64,000 bases of DNA from Ilumatobacteraceae bacterium. GTDB taxonomy: Bacteria; Actinomycetota; Acidimicrobiia; Acidimicrobiales; Ilumatobacteraceae. Below the pieces are notes generated by a model. The model worked only from the letters and a program-made list of their open reading frames with translations, made no database searches and was not told the DNA's origin. Made by a program: the position numbers and the translations under genes. Shown here in pieces: positions 10,337 to 18,864 of this stretch; position 1 is the first letter of the stretch; every line of letters begins with the position of its first letter. The stretch is taken from NCBI GenBank assembly GCA_021299715.1, contig JAJTEL010000004.1:101716-165715 (forward strand), given 5' to 3'.

Positions 10337-10377
10337 GTTAGGCAGACCTAACACATAAGATGATAGGGGCACCTAAC
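10337..10377. promoter_or_regulatory. Two tandem inverted repeats, candidate metalloregulator operators
   Basis: GTTAGG-CAGA-CCTAAC at 10337-10352 is a perfect 6-4-6 inverted repeat. GATAGG-GGCA-CCTAAC at 10362-10377 is the same with one mismatch. Their centres are 25 bases apart. Both overlap the likely promoter of the FbpA-like gene (a TATCAT on the minus strand at 10360-10365). The first matches 12 of 14 positions of the right part of the IdeR/DtxR consensus TTAGGTTAGGCTAACCTAA, but the left part of that 19-mer is missing. Iron-dependent repression is therefore plausible, not shown. Confidence 0.55.
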
Positions 10378-10422
10378 AACGATTGCAACTAGTCGTTTCG
10401 GGGGTCATGGGAACTGCTTGAG

Positions 10423-10428
10423 TACCGT
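10423..10428 (+). promoter_or_regulatory. -10 box of ilvD
   Basis: TACCGT lies seven bases before the ATG at 10436, supporting that start over the TTG or GTG codons upstream in frame. Confidence 0.5.
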
Positions 10429-10435
10429 GGGAGCC

Positions 10436-12145
10436 ATGTCCACAGCAGACGGCACTCCCATCGACATCAAGCCTCGTAGTCGCGACGTCACCGACGGCAA
10501 TCAGAAAGCAGCCGCACGCGCCATGTTGCGCGCAGTGGGCCTTACCGATGACGACTGGCAGAAGCCACAAATCGGTCTGGCAAGTGCGTGGAATGAAGTA
10601 ACTCCGTGCAACATGTCGCTTCGTCGTCTTGCCGATGCAGCCAAGCAGGGTGTTCGTGCCGCTGGTGGTGTTGCGCTTGAGTTCGGCACCATCACCGTGT
10701 CCGACGGAATCAGTATGGGTCACGAAGGCATGCGCGCAAGTTTGGTGTCGCGCGAAGTTATTACCGACTCTGTTGAGACTGTTGTACACGGCGAGCGCTT
10801 TGATGGTTTCGTAGGTCTTGCCGGATGCGACAAGAGCATTCCTGCAATGTTGATGGCGGCAGCTCGTCTCAACTTGGCAAGCGTGTTTGTGTACAACGGT
10901 TCAACAATGCCGGGTGTTCATAACGGAAAGAACATTGACATCACCACTGTGTTCGAAGCAATTGGTGCGTGCGCGGCAGGCACAATGAGTCAAGAAGAGC
11001 TGAACGACATTGAAAAGTCTGCGTGCCCAGGTGAAGGTGCGTGTGGCGGAATGTTCACGGCAAACACCATGTCATCTATCGCCGAGGCTTTAGGTATGAG
11101 TTTGCCTGGTTCCGCATCTGCACCCGCAATTGATCGTTCACGTGAAGACGATGCGAAGCGCGCTGGCGAAGCAGTGGTGAACTTATTGCGTTTAGGAATT
11201 CGTCCGCGCGACATTATGACGAAGAAGGCTTTTGAAAACGCCATTGCTGTTACGAATGCTCTTGGTGGAAGCACAAACGCAGTTCTCCACCTTCTTGCAA
11301 TCGCAAGCGAAGCAGGAGTGGAGCTAGATCTTGATGACTTCAACCGCATTGCGGACAAAGTTCCCCACATTGCCGACACAAAGCCAGGCGGCAAGTACCA
11401 CATGTCCGACATGCATCGCATTGGTGGTGTGCCAGTTGTGTTGAAGCATCTTCTTGGCGCAGGTTTATTGCATGGCGATGTTCTCACCTGCACCGGGAAA
11501 ACAATGGCTGAAAACTTGGCTGACGTGAATCCTCCACAACCCGACGGTGATGTTGTTCACCCGTTATCAGATCCCATTCACACAGAAGGTGGCATCAACG
11601 TTCTGTCAGGTTCGCTTGCGCCAAAGGGGAGCGTGGTGAAAGTTGCTGGACTCACAAAAGATCAACTTCAGTTCGAAGGACCTGCTCGCGTGTTTGACGG
11701 TGAAGACGGCGCAATGGATGCACTCATGACGGGTCGTATCAATCATGGTGACGTCATCGTTATTCGTTACGAAGGTCCAAAGGGTGGGCCGGGCATGCGC
11801 GAAATGTTGGCCATCACCGGCGCGTTGAAAGGTGCCGGACTTGGTTCCACCGTTGCCCTCATTACCGATGGCCGTTTCTCTGGCGGTACGTGGGGATTCT
11901 GTATTGGGCATGTCGCACCCGAAGCAGTAGATGGCGGACCAATTGCATTCGTACAAGAAGGCGACCGAATTCGCATTGATGTACCCAACAAATCACTTGA
12001 CGTACTTGTTGATGCAGCTGAAATGGAAAAGCGGAAAGTGGGCTGGAAACCCAACCCACCGCGGTACACATCGGGCGTATTGGCAAAGTTCGCCAAGCTG
12101 GTACAAGGTGCCGAAAAGGGCGCCATCACCAACGTCTCGCTCTAA
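10436..12145 (+). CDS. ilvD: Dihydroxy-acid dehydratase
   Basis: IlvD dehydrates 2,3-dihydroxy acids to 2-oxo acids, the third common step of valine and isoleucine synthesis, using an Fe-S cluster. Cluster cysteines are visible in [11 protein letters not shown] and in [18 protein letters not shown], and the C-terminal domain has [17 protein letters not shown]. The 569-residue length is right for the family. ATG 10436 is chosen because a -10 box sits just before it. The gene is divergent from the iron importer, and is separated by about 7 kb from ilvBNC. Confidence 0.96.
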   Translation: MSTADGTPIDIKPRSRDVTDGNQKAAARAMLRAVGLTDDDWQKPQIGLASAWNEVTPCNMSLRRLADAAKQGVRAAGGVALEFGTITVSDGISMGHEGMRASLVSREVITDSVETVVHGERFDGFVGLAGCDKSIPAMLMAAARLNLASVFVYNGSTMPGVHNGKNIDITTVFEAIGACAAGTMSQEELNDIEKSACPGEGACGGMFTANTMSSIAEALGMSLPGSASAPAIDRSREDDAKRAGEAVVNLLRLGIRPRDIMTKKAFENAIAVTNALGGSTNAVLHLLAIASEAGVELDLDDFNRIADKVPHIADTKPGGKYHMSDMHRIGGVPVVLKHLLGAGLLHGDVLTCTGKTMAENLADVNPPQPDGDVVHPLSDPIHTEGGINVLSGSLAPKGSVVKVAGLTKDQLQFEGPARVFDGEDGAMDALMTGRINHGDVIVIRYEGPKGGPGMREMLAITGALKGAGLGSTVALITDGRFSGGTWGFCIGHVAPEAVDGGPIAFVQEGDRIRIDVPNKSLDVLVDAAEMEKRKVGWKPNPPRYTSGVLAKFAKLVQGAEKGAITNVSL

Positions 12146-12169
12146 TCCAGACCTCGGTAAAATGGAGAA

Positions 12170-12191
12170 AACCCTTGCGGCATAAGGGGTT
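12170..12191 (+). terminator. Weak hairpin after ilvD
   Basis: AACCCTT at 12170-12176 can pair with AAGGGGTT at 12184-12191 with one bulge. No T-run follows, so it is at best a weak terminator. Confidence 0.3.
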
Positions 12192-12230
12192 CAGAACTTT
12201 GTAGCACCCTTGTGGTGAGATACGAGTCCA

Positions 12231-13460
12231 ATGCCAGATACCTCGTCATCATCGTCGCCCGATCTCTCCACAACAACTGAACTGCCGCGTCAGTTCACCC
12301 TGTTCTTGAAGAACTCCGACTTTGGTGAGGTTGTCATGGCGGCGGTGCGTCATGCTCAGGACTCAATTGCAGACAGCACGTTCACTGTGCAGTTCACTCC
12401 CACTCACTGCATGTGGTGGTTTCGTCGTCAGAACGTCAACATGTATCTCTCCACTGCAGATGATGGCGAAGAACGTCCACACGCCGGCGTCCTCACACTT
12501 CCTGTCCACTTCTTCGATTCCATTCGTCAGCTCCTACTTGATGACGAAGAAATTGACGTTGAATTGCAGATCGATCTCAACGCAAACACCATCACGTACT
12601 CCTCGCATGATTGCACCTTTTCGTCAACTCTTCCTCAACAACTTGGTACAACGCCTCCAGCGCTTGCCGAACGTTCAACTCGCATCATCGTGAACGCACC
12701 GCAAATTGCCCAGATCGGGCCGTTCTTGCGTTCGGTTCCTATCGCGCTGCCCGAAGACGAAGATGGTTCGCCCTACTCAGGTCATCTGCCGTTTGTCACG
12801 TTCACCTATGACGGTGTGAAACTCACGGTTACTCGCGATTGGTCACGTCTAGACGGCCCAACTCTCAGCATCACTGTTCCTGCTGGTGGCGACTATCGCG
12901 GTTCGTTCTCCGTGTTTGCACCAGTTTTTGCGCAAGAGATCTATCTGTCCGATACGTACACGCAAGGTGCATTGACATTTGCGTTCAATGACGAGCAGCC
13001 CAATATCTGTCATGTCTCAAGCCCACGCTTCGGCATGGTGGTAGAACTCGGCTACGAACATGTTCTGCAATATCGCACCCGAATTGAAGTGGCGTTGCAC
13101 ATGGCCGACGCCGAATTCGAAGTTGCTCGCGACACTCGTCGCGGCTGGAATCCCACCGTTGTTATAAATGCAGGCGCACGTGAGGTCACCGCAACAATCG
13201 TGCCGGCCCAAGATCAACGTGGCGTCTACATCCGCCTCGATACTGAAATTGCCGCAGACGTTCAGTGGTCTACAGAACTGGCCACAGAGATCAACTCGTG
13301 GAACGACCAATGGCCAACAGTGAAGTTGGTGTTTGTCAACAACGCAGTTCGCGCTATTGCCGATCTTCCTGCTGCCGGACTCGATGGCATTGCTGACGTA
13401 GTAGTCGACCTGGTCGCAAAGGCCCAGATCGTCAACGATCTCATCGGGGCAGTTTTGTAA
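12231..13460 (+). CDS. Unrecognised protein, possible clamp-like fold plus YbjN-like C-terminus
   Basis: I do not recognise this 409-residue protein with confidence. The middle part alternates strand-like and turn-like segments and contains LPFVTFTYDGVKLTVTRDW followed by SRLDGP near residue 203, reminiscent of the conserved D-x-x-R-L turn of beta sliding-clamp domains. The end (from about residue 345) reads EINSWNDQWPTVKLVFVNN, resembling YbjN/TY3S-chaperone-like domains. The protein at 14105 has the same length, a DWRR motif at the same place and a similar tail, so the two are probably paralogues. It has no signal peptide or membrane segment and is acidic. Clamp-like and YbjN-like are inferences from motif shape only. 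Confidence 0.75.
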   Translation: MPDTSSSSSPDLSTTTELPRQFTLFLKNSDFGEVVMAAVRHAQDSIADSTFTVQFTPTHCMWWFRRQNVNMYLSTADDGEERPHAGVLTLPVHFFDSIRQLLLDDEEIDVELQIDLNANTITYSSHDCTFSSTLPQQLGTTPPALAERSTRIIVNAPQIAQIGPFLRSVPIALPEDEDGSPYSGHLPFVTFTYDGVKLTVTRDWSRLDGPTLSITVPAGGDYRGSFSVFAPVFAQEIYLSDTYTQGALTFAFNDEQPNICHVSSPRFGMVVELGYEHVLQYRTRIEVALHMADAEFEVARDTRRGWNPTVVINAGAREVTATIVPAQDQRGVYIRLDTEIAADVQWSTELATEINSWNDQWPTVKLVFVNNAVRAIADLPAAGLDGIADVVVDLVAKAQIVNDLIGAVL

Positions 13461-13490
13461 TGGAACCTGCGAACAAATGTTCTAATAGGG

Positions 13491-13519
13491 TTGCAACGTC
13501 CCTAAATACCTGCCATACT
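13491..13519 (+). promoter_or_regulatory. Predicted sigma70-type promoter of the 13.7-15.7 kb genes
   Basis: TTGCAA at 13491-13496 and CATACT at 13514-13519 are separated by 17 bases. This would give a leader of about 165 bases before the gene at 13692, unusual in a window where many genes look leaderless. Confidence 0.45.
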
Positions 13520-13564
13520 TCTCATCCCCCCAGACACAGCTCGCAATCAATGAAAGGAGTGCAG

Positions 13565-13603
13565 ATGTCCAAGAGACGGTTCATAGGCCAATCAACAATC
13601 TGA
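13565..13603 (+). CDS. Possible 12-residue leader peptide
   Basis: An ATG with a strong GAAAGGAG site six to seven bases upstream opens a 12-codon frame (MSKRRFIGQSTI) in the untranslated leader of the 13692 gene. It is followed by a hairpin and then by the ribosome site of the first gene. The good ribosome site is the only support; there is no amino-acid bias that would suggest classical attenuation. Confidence 0.35.
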   Translation: MSKRRFIGQSTI

Positions 13604-13622
13604 CCCTTCGGGCACCTACCTG

Positions 13623-13643
13623 TCCGAAAAACCAGATTTCGGA
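13623..13643 (+). promoter_or_regulatory. Stem-loop in the leader of the 13.7-15.7 kb genes
   Basis: TCCGAAA (13623-13629) pairs perfectly with TTTCGGA (13637-13643) around a seven-base loop. It lies between the short leader frame and the AAGGAG of the next gene. No T-run follows, so it is more likely a translational or RNA-stability element than a terminator. Confidence 0.4.
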
Positions 13644-13691
13644 TTGTCCTATCCACACATCACAACCGTCCCTACAACAAGGAGCATCTGC

Positions 13692-14108
13692 ATGTCCCAT
13701 TCACCTTCCCCTTTTGGCGACGACTTCGGTCCGTCAGACGAATCTCTCATCGAGACATTCGTAGAAGTCGAACAGTTTGTTCTCGACCTTGAACCCAAGG
13801 TTCGCGAAGTAAACCGTGTTCTCGTCCCACTGTTCGGCAAGTGTCCGTCATCAAAAGATGGCAGCTGGGCCTACATTGCAAAAGACGATAACGACCAGTA
13901 CTTCATTGCATTCGAATGTCTTCCTGTCGACAAGGCTTTCGGGCTCGTTGCTCGTTTGGCCGAGGTTCTTGCGCTTGTCGAAGATGCAAACAGCCATGTG
14001 CGTGCTCGTGACAGCTACCAGCCAGACCTTGGTCACGTCATCGTCGGCGATGTTGCTCAGTTCAACGTTGTTCCCCACACTCACGTTCGTGTGGTGCGCA
14101 AGTCATGA
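13692..14108 (+). CDS. Unrecognised small acidic protein
   Basis: This 138-residue protein has no family I recognise. ATG 13692 is chosen over the TTG at 13644 because AAGGAG lies seven bases upstream. The N-terminus is low-complexity and acidic (SPFGDDFGPSDESLIET), followed by likely helices (VEVEQFVLDLEPKVREVNRVL) and a strand-rich part with SWAYIAKDDNDQYFIAFECL. No signal peptide or membrane segment is seen. Its stop overlaps the start of the 14105 gene (ATGA), so the two are very probably co-translated and may act together. Confidence 0.8.
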   Translation: MSHSPSPFGDDFGPSDESLIETFVEVEQFVLDLEPKVREVNRVLVPLFGKCPSSKDGSWAYIAKDDNDQYFIAFECLPVDKAFGLVARLAEVLALVEDANSHVRARDSYQPDLGHVIVGDVAQFNVVPHTHVRVVRKS

Positions 14109-15313
14109 TCCCGAACTTCGAAACCAACAAGTCCGATTGGACCATCCGCGTCACTATTGGCGAACTTATCGATGTCATGTCAGCGTTATCCATGATTGGG
14201 CGCTCCGGCGGAAACGGCGAGGCACACGTGTGGCTGACGAAAGTTCCGAAAGGTCCACGTTTGTGGATCATTCGCGAACGCATCATCACCACATGGATCA
14301 CTGCCGACGCAGAGTCCACCGACCCAACGTTTGCGTTGCCCATTCCCGATCGTTTCATTCCGCATCTCATTGAGGTGGCCTCGGGTAGTGGTGGTGCAGA
14401 CCTCTTCTACAACGAAACGGAAGGCACCATCATTGGCCGCGGAACAGATCGTTACATCTCCACAGACCATCCAGACAATGTGGAATTCACCGAAAAAGAC
14501 ATGCCGTACTTGGGCCGCATTCATGGTCATCACGAATCGCCTGCGGTCGCGGAAGTCTCGGTGAAAGACCTCACCTTGTTCACGGACACGGTGCAGGACT
14601 TTCCACGTGACCCAACAGATGGTTCACGCGTGTTTCCATTCGTGCATGTGGCAATCGGCGATGGCCAGTTTGCGTGGACCATGGACTGGCGGCGCTACAA
14701 CGCAGGTCGCACAACAGGTTCAATTCCTGCCCGCACCAATGGTCATTCAACGTTCACGTTCTATCCGTACATCTTGGCGCGGTACTTACGTTCACGAGAC
14801 GATCACGAAGAAGCACGCATCTTTGTAGATGAACAGAACTCGGACTATGTGTTCATCACTGGCGACAAGTGGGGTATTCGCTGCTTGCTCGACCGTGAAG
14901 AACTTGCGCGTTGGAGCAGCGAGGTAAAGGCACAACTCGAGCGTGAAGGTTTTGAGGTGGAAGAAACCGAAGGGGAGCGCATTCCCGACTTCTATACGTT
15001 TACATTCGACAACCTTGAATGTTTCGCGTCGGTGCATTGCAAAGACGATGAACTCTCCGAGTACATCCGTCTCACTCATATTCTCACCACCAATACCCCG
15101 GCCAATCGTGACGTTCTTGAAGAAATCAACAACATCAATGCAACGTTGTACGGAGCACGCCTGGTGTTACGCGATGGCGAAGTGCGCATCATCGTGGAAT
15201 TCCCCGCCAAGGCCGTTACCGATATGGGGTCACACTTATCTGTGCTGAAAACCGCACTCGACCGTTGCAAGAACCTCACTGTGTTCTTGCCGCTTTTTTC
15301 CGATTCCCACTAA
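14105..15313 (+). CDS. Unrecognised protein, paralogue-like to the 12231 protein
   Basis: The 402-residue protein has the same layout as the product of 12231-13460: a strand-rich body with VFPFVHVAIGDGQFAWTMDW followed by RRYNAG near residue 192, and a C-terminal segment EEINNINATLYGARLVLRDG that corresponds to EINSWNDQWPTVKLVFVNN there. This suggests duplication and divergence, and a possible clamp-like plus YbjN-like composition, which I cannot confirm. It is soluble and acidic, and lies between two small unrecognised proteins in a tight operon (four-base overlap upstream, nine bases to the next gene). Confidence 0.8.
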   Translation: MIPNFETNKSDWTIRVTIGELIDVMSALSMIGRSGGNGEAHVWLTKVPKGPRLWIIRERIITTWITADAESTDPTFALPIPDRFIPHLIEVASGSGGADLFYNETEGTIIGRGTDRYISTDHPDNVEFTEKDMPYLGRIHGHHESPAVAEVSVKDLTLFTDTVQDFPRDPTDGSRVFPFVHVAIGDGQFAWTMDWRRYNAGRTTGSIPARTNGHSTFTFYPYILARYLRSRDDHEEARIFVDEQNSDYVFITGDKWGIRCLLDREELARWSSEVKAQLEREGFEVEETEGERIPDFYTFTFDNLECFASVHCKDDELSEYIRLTHILTTNTPANRDVLEEINNINATLYGARLVLRDGEVRIIVEFPAKAVTDMGSHLSVLKTALDRCKNLTVFLPLFSDSH

Positions 15314-15322
15314 GGAGGAACC

Positions 15323-15709
15323 ATGAAAACTTATGAAGCAGTAGAACAATTCGCAGCACTTGCACGCATGATTGCTGAAGGTGACTGGGGCTATGCCGAG
15401 CCGTGGCAGGGGGCCGATGTAGTTGTTGTAGACGTTGCGCCTGCACCAACTCCTAACGCCTGGTTGCCCGACTACGAGTATGTGGTAACGCAATATGTTC
15501 GTGAGCTCAGTTGGGTTTTCGAACAAGCACGTGACGCAGTGAAAGATCACGACGGGTACGGCATGTTCAAAGAGGAGTTCTTTGGCCGCATGGGTGAAGC
15601 CGTTAATGCGTGTGGTTCAGATGTTCCCATCACGACGCATCTCAACGTTGCGTTATTTGCTGCACGCTTCTTTGTTGAAAGTGTTATCGGAAGGTTCGAT
15701 CACGAATGA
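15323..15709 (+). CDS. Unrecognised small soluble protein
   Basis: This 128-residue protein is the last gene of the operon that begins at 13692 and has a strong TAAGGAGG seven bases before its ATG. It is mostly helical in appearance and rich in aromatic and acidic residues (EGDWGYAEPWQGADVV, ELSWVFEQARDAVKDHDGYG). No family was recognised and no export signal is present. Its last ten bases overlap the end of the convergent DUF3054 gene. Confidence 0.75.
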   Translation: MKTYEAVEQFAALARMIAEGDWGYAEPWQGADVVVVDVAPAPTPNAWLPDYEYVVTQYVRELSWVFEQARDAVKDHDGYGMFKEEFFGRMGEAVNACGSDVPITTHLNVALFAARFFVESVIGRFDHE

Positions 15710-16056
15710 CGTCTAGCAACTACCGCTCGCCATCCCCACATGGTGGCTGCCAAGAAAACACTGGCAACTATGACGAATGCCAATGCGGTCCCGCGGTTGA
15801 ACACCAGGTTTCGCAACAGCATTCCAACAAGCACGGTGCTTCCCCATATTGCTGCGATGAGATTGCTCTTTCCCAGAACATTCAGAAGAATGTGAATCCC
15901 GGTGACGGCAATCAGAAAAGGCGCCGCCACAAACAAAACGCCTGAGATTCCTGTGTCTGTGTCGTGATTGCGCGTGCCAATAATGACAAGTGCCATCACG
16001 CACAACACATCAAAAGCAAGCGCCTGAAGGGCTTTGCTATTTAGGTTGATTTTCAA
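15700..16056 (-). CDS. DUF3054-like membrane protein
   Basis: The 118-residue protein has four hydrophobic segments and begins LALAFDV-like (ALQALAFDVLCVMALVIIGTRNHD), which is the pattern of the actinobacterial DUF3054 family of unknown function. It ends with a basic tail. It starts four bases inside the end of the upstream inositol-phosphate synthase gene, so the two are probably one transcript. Function is unknown. Confidence 0.75.
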   Translation of the reverse strand: MKINLNSKALQALAFDVLCVMALVIIGTRNHDTDTGISGVLFVAAPFLIAVTGIHILLNVLGKSNLIAAIWGSTVLVGMLLRNLVFNRGTALAFVIVASVFLAATMWGWRAVVARRHS

Positions 16057-17378
16057 TCTGTCTCGTCGTAGTACTCACGACCAAGGTGTGTGATCTGGTC
16101 TTCACCCATCATCCAACGCAACGTGTTCTTCAACTTTGCAAGCTGAATGAACAAGTCGTGTTCGGGGTAGAGGCCAGGTGCTACCTGTGGGCTCTTGTAA
16201 TAGAACGACAGCCACTCTTGAATGCCGCCAAGTCCTGCACGTTGTGCAAGGTCTGAGTACAAGATGAGGTCGAGCGCAAGTGGAGCCGCAAGGATGGAGT
16301 CACGACACAAAAAGTTCACCTTGATCTGCATTGGATATTCCAACCAGCCGGTGATGTCGATGTTGTCCCAACCCTCTTTGTTGTCACCACGTGGTGGGTA
16401 GTAGTTGATTTGCACTTTGTGGAACACGTTGCCGTACAGCTCGGGGTTCAGGTCGGGGCGCAGAATGTCTTCAAGAACACCCAGTTTTGATTCTTCTTTT
16501 GTCTTGAAGTTTTCTGGAGCGTCGAGAACTTCACCGTCGCGGTTTCCGAGAATGTTGGTTGAGTACCAACCAGACAATCCCAATTGGCGAGCCTTCAACA
16601 TTGGTGCCAACACCGTCTTCATCAATGTTTGACCGGTCTTGAAGTCTTTTCCTGAAATGGGGATGTTGTGCTTGGTTGCATATTCACGCAAACACGGCAT
16701 GTCCACGGCCAAGTTCGGTGAACCGTTCGCAAATGGAACACCTTCTAACAATGCGGCGTATGCGTACAACATGGACGGCGCAACCTGATCTGAGTTCGCA
16801 TCAATTGCCTTCTCGAAAGATTCGATTGTTTGGTGATCGGGGCCTGGCTCGATGAACACTTCGGTGCTCGCACACCAAATCATGACTAAGCGATCAACTT
16901 TCTTTTCATCGCGGAAGCGGTTGATGTCGGCACGAATGCCGTTCAACATTGCGCGCTTTCCAATCTCACCCATGGTGTGTTCGCCAGTGAGGTTGCGTGC
17001 GTACTTGCGTTCAAATGCTGCCTTCATGGGGCGAATCTCTCGCAGCGTTTCTGCGATGGCTTCAATGTGCTTGCCCTGTTCCAAAACACCTGCGCGTGAT
17101 GCCGCTACATACGCGTCGTCGGGGAACACGTCCCATGCGCCCCATTCGATGTCTTCGAGGCGAGCAAGGGGCACGAAATCCTTAATGAGTGGTGAGCGAC
17201 CATCGGTGCGCTTCCCCAAACGAATGGTGCCCATTTGCGTCATGGATCCGGCAAGAAGACCCTGTCCGCGCTTGGCGAGTTCAACGCCGGCGATCAAGGT
17301 GGAGGCCACAGCGCCAAGGCCAACGGTGAGAACACCAAGCTTTCCTTCGGCGGGGGCAATGGAACGAGTTTCAGACAT
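16053..17378 (-). CDS. ino1: Inositol-3-phosphate synthase
   Basis: This NAD-dependent enzyme converts glucose 6-phosphate to inositol 3-phosphate, the precursor of phosphatidylinositol and of mycothiol in actinobacteria. The protein (441 residues from the chosen ATG) has a Rossmann opening GVLTVGLGAVASTLIAG and the family segments SGKDFKTGQT, STNILGNRDGEVL and KVNFLCRDSILAAPLALDL. ATG 17378 (MSETRS) is preferred to the GTG nine bases upstream because TAGCGT (17386-17391 on the minus strand) ends seven bases before it. A mycothiol role fits the DinB/MPI-like gene at 34 kb. Confidence 0.94.
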   Translation of the reverse strand: MSETRSIAPAEGKLGVLTVGLGAVASTLIAGVELAKRGQGLLAGSMTQMGTIRLGKRTDGRSPLIKDFVPLARLEDIEWGAWDVFPDDAYVAASRAGVLEQGKHIEAIAETLREIRPMKAAFERKYARNLTGEHTMGEIGKRAMLNGIRADINRFRDEKKVDRLVMIWCASTEVFIEPGPDHQTIESFEKAIDANSDQVAPSMLYAYAALLEGVPFANGSPNLAVDMPCLREYATKHNIPISGKDFKTGQTLMKTVLAPMLKARQLGLSGWYSTNILGNRDGEVLDAPENFKTKEESKLGVLEDILRPDLNPELYGNVFHKVQINYYPPRGDNKEGWDNIDITGWLEYPMQIKVNFLCRDSILAAPLALDLILYSDLAQRAGLGGIQEWLSFYYKSPQVAPGLYPEHDLFIQLAKLKNTLRWMMGEDQITHLGREYYDETD

Positions 17379-17385
17379 GGCTTCC

Positions 17386-17391
17386 ACGCTA
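17386..17391 (-). promoter_or_regulatory. -10 box of ino1
   Basis: TAGCGT on the minus strand, seven bases before the ATG at 17378. Confidence 0.45.
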
Positions 17392-17459
17392 GGCGACAGG
17401 GGAGGCCCTCCCCTGTGACGCCCGCTGTTTCTGTTCTAGGAATTGATGAAAATTGGCGA

Positions 17460-18380
17460 TTAGACGGGATTTGCAGCGATGAATTGGTTCACAACGGCGG
17501 CAAATTCTTTGCCCTTGTCTTCCTGAAGGAAGTGTCCGCCGCCTGTGATGATGACGTGTGGTTGGCCCTGAGCGCCTGGCACGTCACGTTCAAATACCTT
17601 CTGTCCACCACCTGTTACCGCGTCTTGGTCGCTAAACGAAGTGAGGAATGGCTTGTTCCAGGTGCGAAGAACGTCCCACGCCTTCTTGTTGGCGATGTTG
17701 GAGGGATGATCATCGCCGTCGGGATACAGGGCGGGGAAAATACGTGCGCCGGCTTTGTATGTGTCGTCGGGGAACGGTGCGTCGTATGCGGCAATCTCTT
17801 CTGCGGACAACTCTGTGGCGCAACCACCGTTCACCAATTTGCCTACGTCGAACACGGGAACTTCTTGGGAGTACTTCTGCCACGCACGGAATGCGGCAGA
17901 GGGTTGCCGAGTTGCCAGAGGAAGGCCGGTGTTCGCAATAACGATGCGAGTAAAGCGGTCAACATTTTCTGTCGCCACGCGTAATCCGATAAGGCCACCC
18001 CAGTCCTGACACACAAGTGTGAGATTCGTGAAGTTGTTTGTACGAATCCATTCGTTCATCCATGCAACATGGCGTTCGTAGGTGTAGTCAGATGTATCCA
18101 CTGGCTTGTCGCTACGACCAAATCCAATGAGGTCGGGCGCAATGACACGGTGACCAGCAGCAACAAAGGCGCTCATCATTTTGCGATACAGGAACGACCA
18201 ACTTGGTTCGCCGTGCATCACCAAGATTGTGTTTGCTGCATCGTTTGGGCCCGTTTCGTAATGGGCGATACGAAGCGTGTCTGACGTTTCATCAGCGGCC
18301 GACACTGTTGTGTACACGGGCTCATATGGCCAGTTGGGAATGTTGGCGAATCTCTCATCGGGCGTGCGAACACTTTTCAT
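17460..18380 (-). CDS. Haloalkane dehalogenase, DhmA/DhlA-like (HLD-I) alpha/beta hydrolase
   Basis: Haloalkane dehalogenases cleave carbon-halogen bonds by an SN2 attack of an aspartate. The 306-residue protein begins RTPDERFANIPNWPYEP, has the oxyanion and halide segment HGEPSWSFLYR, the nucleophile elbow CQDWGGLIGL (Asp nucleophile) and the catalytic histidine in GGGHFLQED, all as in subfamily I. ATG 18380 is chosen because AAAGAGG lies just upstream; the frame extends to 18437 but the extra residues are unlike the family. Activity on a halogenated substrate is inferred; some members have unknown natural substrates. Confidence 0.88.
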   Translation of the reverse strand: MKSVRTPDERFANIPNWPYEPVYTTVSAADETSDTLRIAHYETGPNDAANTILVMHGEPSWSFLYRKMMSAFVAAGHRVIAPDLIGFGRSDKPVDTSDYTYERHVAWMNEWIRTNNFTNLTLVCQDWGGLIGLRVATENVDRFTRIVIANTGLPLATRQPSAAFRAWQKYSQEVPVFDVGKLVNGGCATELSAEEIAAYDAPFPDDTYKAGARIFPALYPDGDDHPSNIANKKAWDVLRTWNKPFLTSFSDQDAVTGGGQKVFERDVPGAQGQPHVIITGGGHFLQEDKGKEFAAVVNQFIAANPV

Positions 18381-18477
18381 AGAAACCTCTTTCGCTGTGT
18401 TTGTCACGACCATATTGGCTTCAGAGCTATTCTTCACCTAGCACGGTGTATTCACACCTTTCTAAAGGAAAACAGAC

Positions 18478-18864
18478 ATGGCTAATCCATTTGCAACGCC
18501 ACCTCCACCACCGTCGTCGTCCGGAGTAGTTCCCTGCGACAACGGCGTGCGCTTCGGTGCATTTGCATTGGATTTTTTGCTGATAATCGTTACCTGTGGA
18601 ATCGGTTGGTTGATTTGGAGCATCGTGTTGTGGGGTCAAGCAACGTCACCCGCGAAGAAGATGTTGGGTTTGTATGTAGTCGACCTACAGACGGGCGCTC
18701 CCGCCACCATGCAGCAGATGTTGTTGCGCGAATTGCTTGGCAAGATTGTCCTGGGGTGGGTGACTGGACTTGTAGGCATCATCAGTGCGGTTCTCATTTT
18801 GATCCAGCCCACTCGCCAGGGTGTGTGGGACTACATCTCTCGGACCACTGTTGTCCGTCGTTAA
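18478..18864 (+). CDS. RDD family membrane protein
   Basis: The 128-residue protein has a proline-rich N-terminus, then an RDD-like pair of membrane segments (RFGAFALDFLLIIVTCGIGWLIW and the helix around VLGWVTGLVGIISAVLILI). The basic SPAKKMLGLYVVDLQTG stretch between them is typical of RDD proteins. The ATG is preceded by AAAGGAA. RDD proteins are of uncertain function, some linked to ion exchange. It overlaps or abuts the following DUF2752 gene. Confidence 0.8.
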   Translation: MANPFATPPPPPSSSGVVPCDNGVRFGAFALDFLLIIVTCGIGWLIWSIVLWGQATSPAKKMLGLYVVDLQTGAPATMQQMLLRELLGKIVLGWVTGLVGIISAVLILIQPTRQGVWDYISRTTVVRR

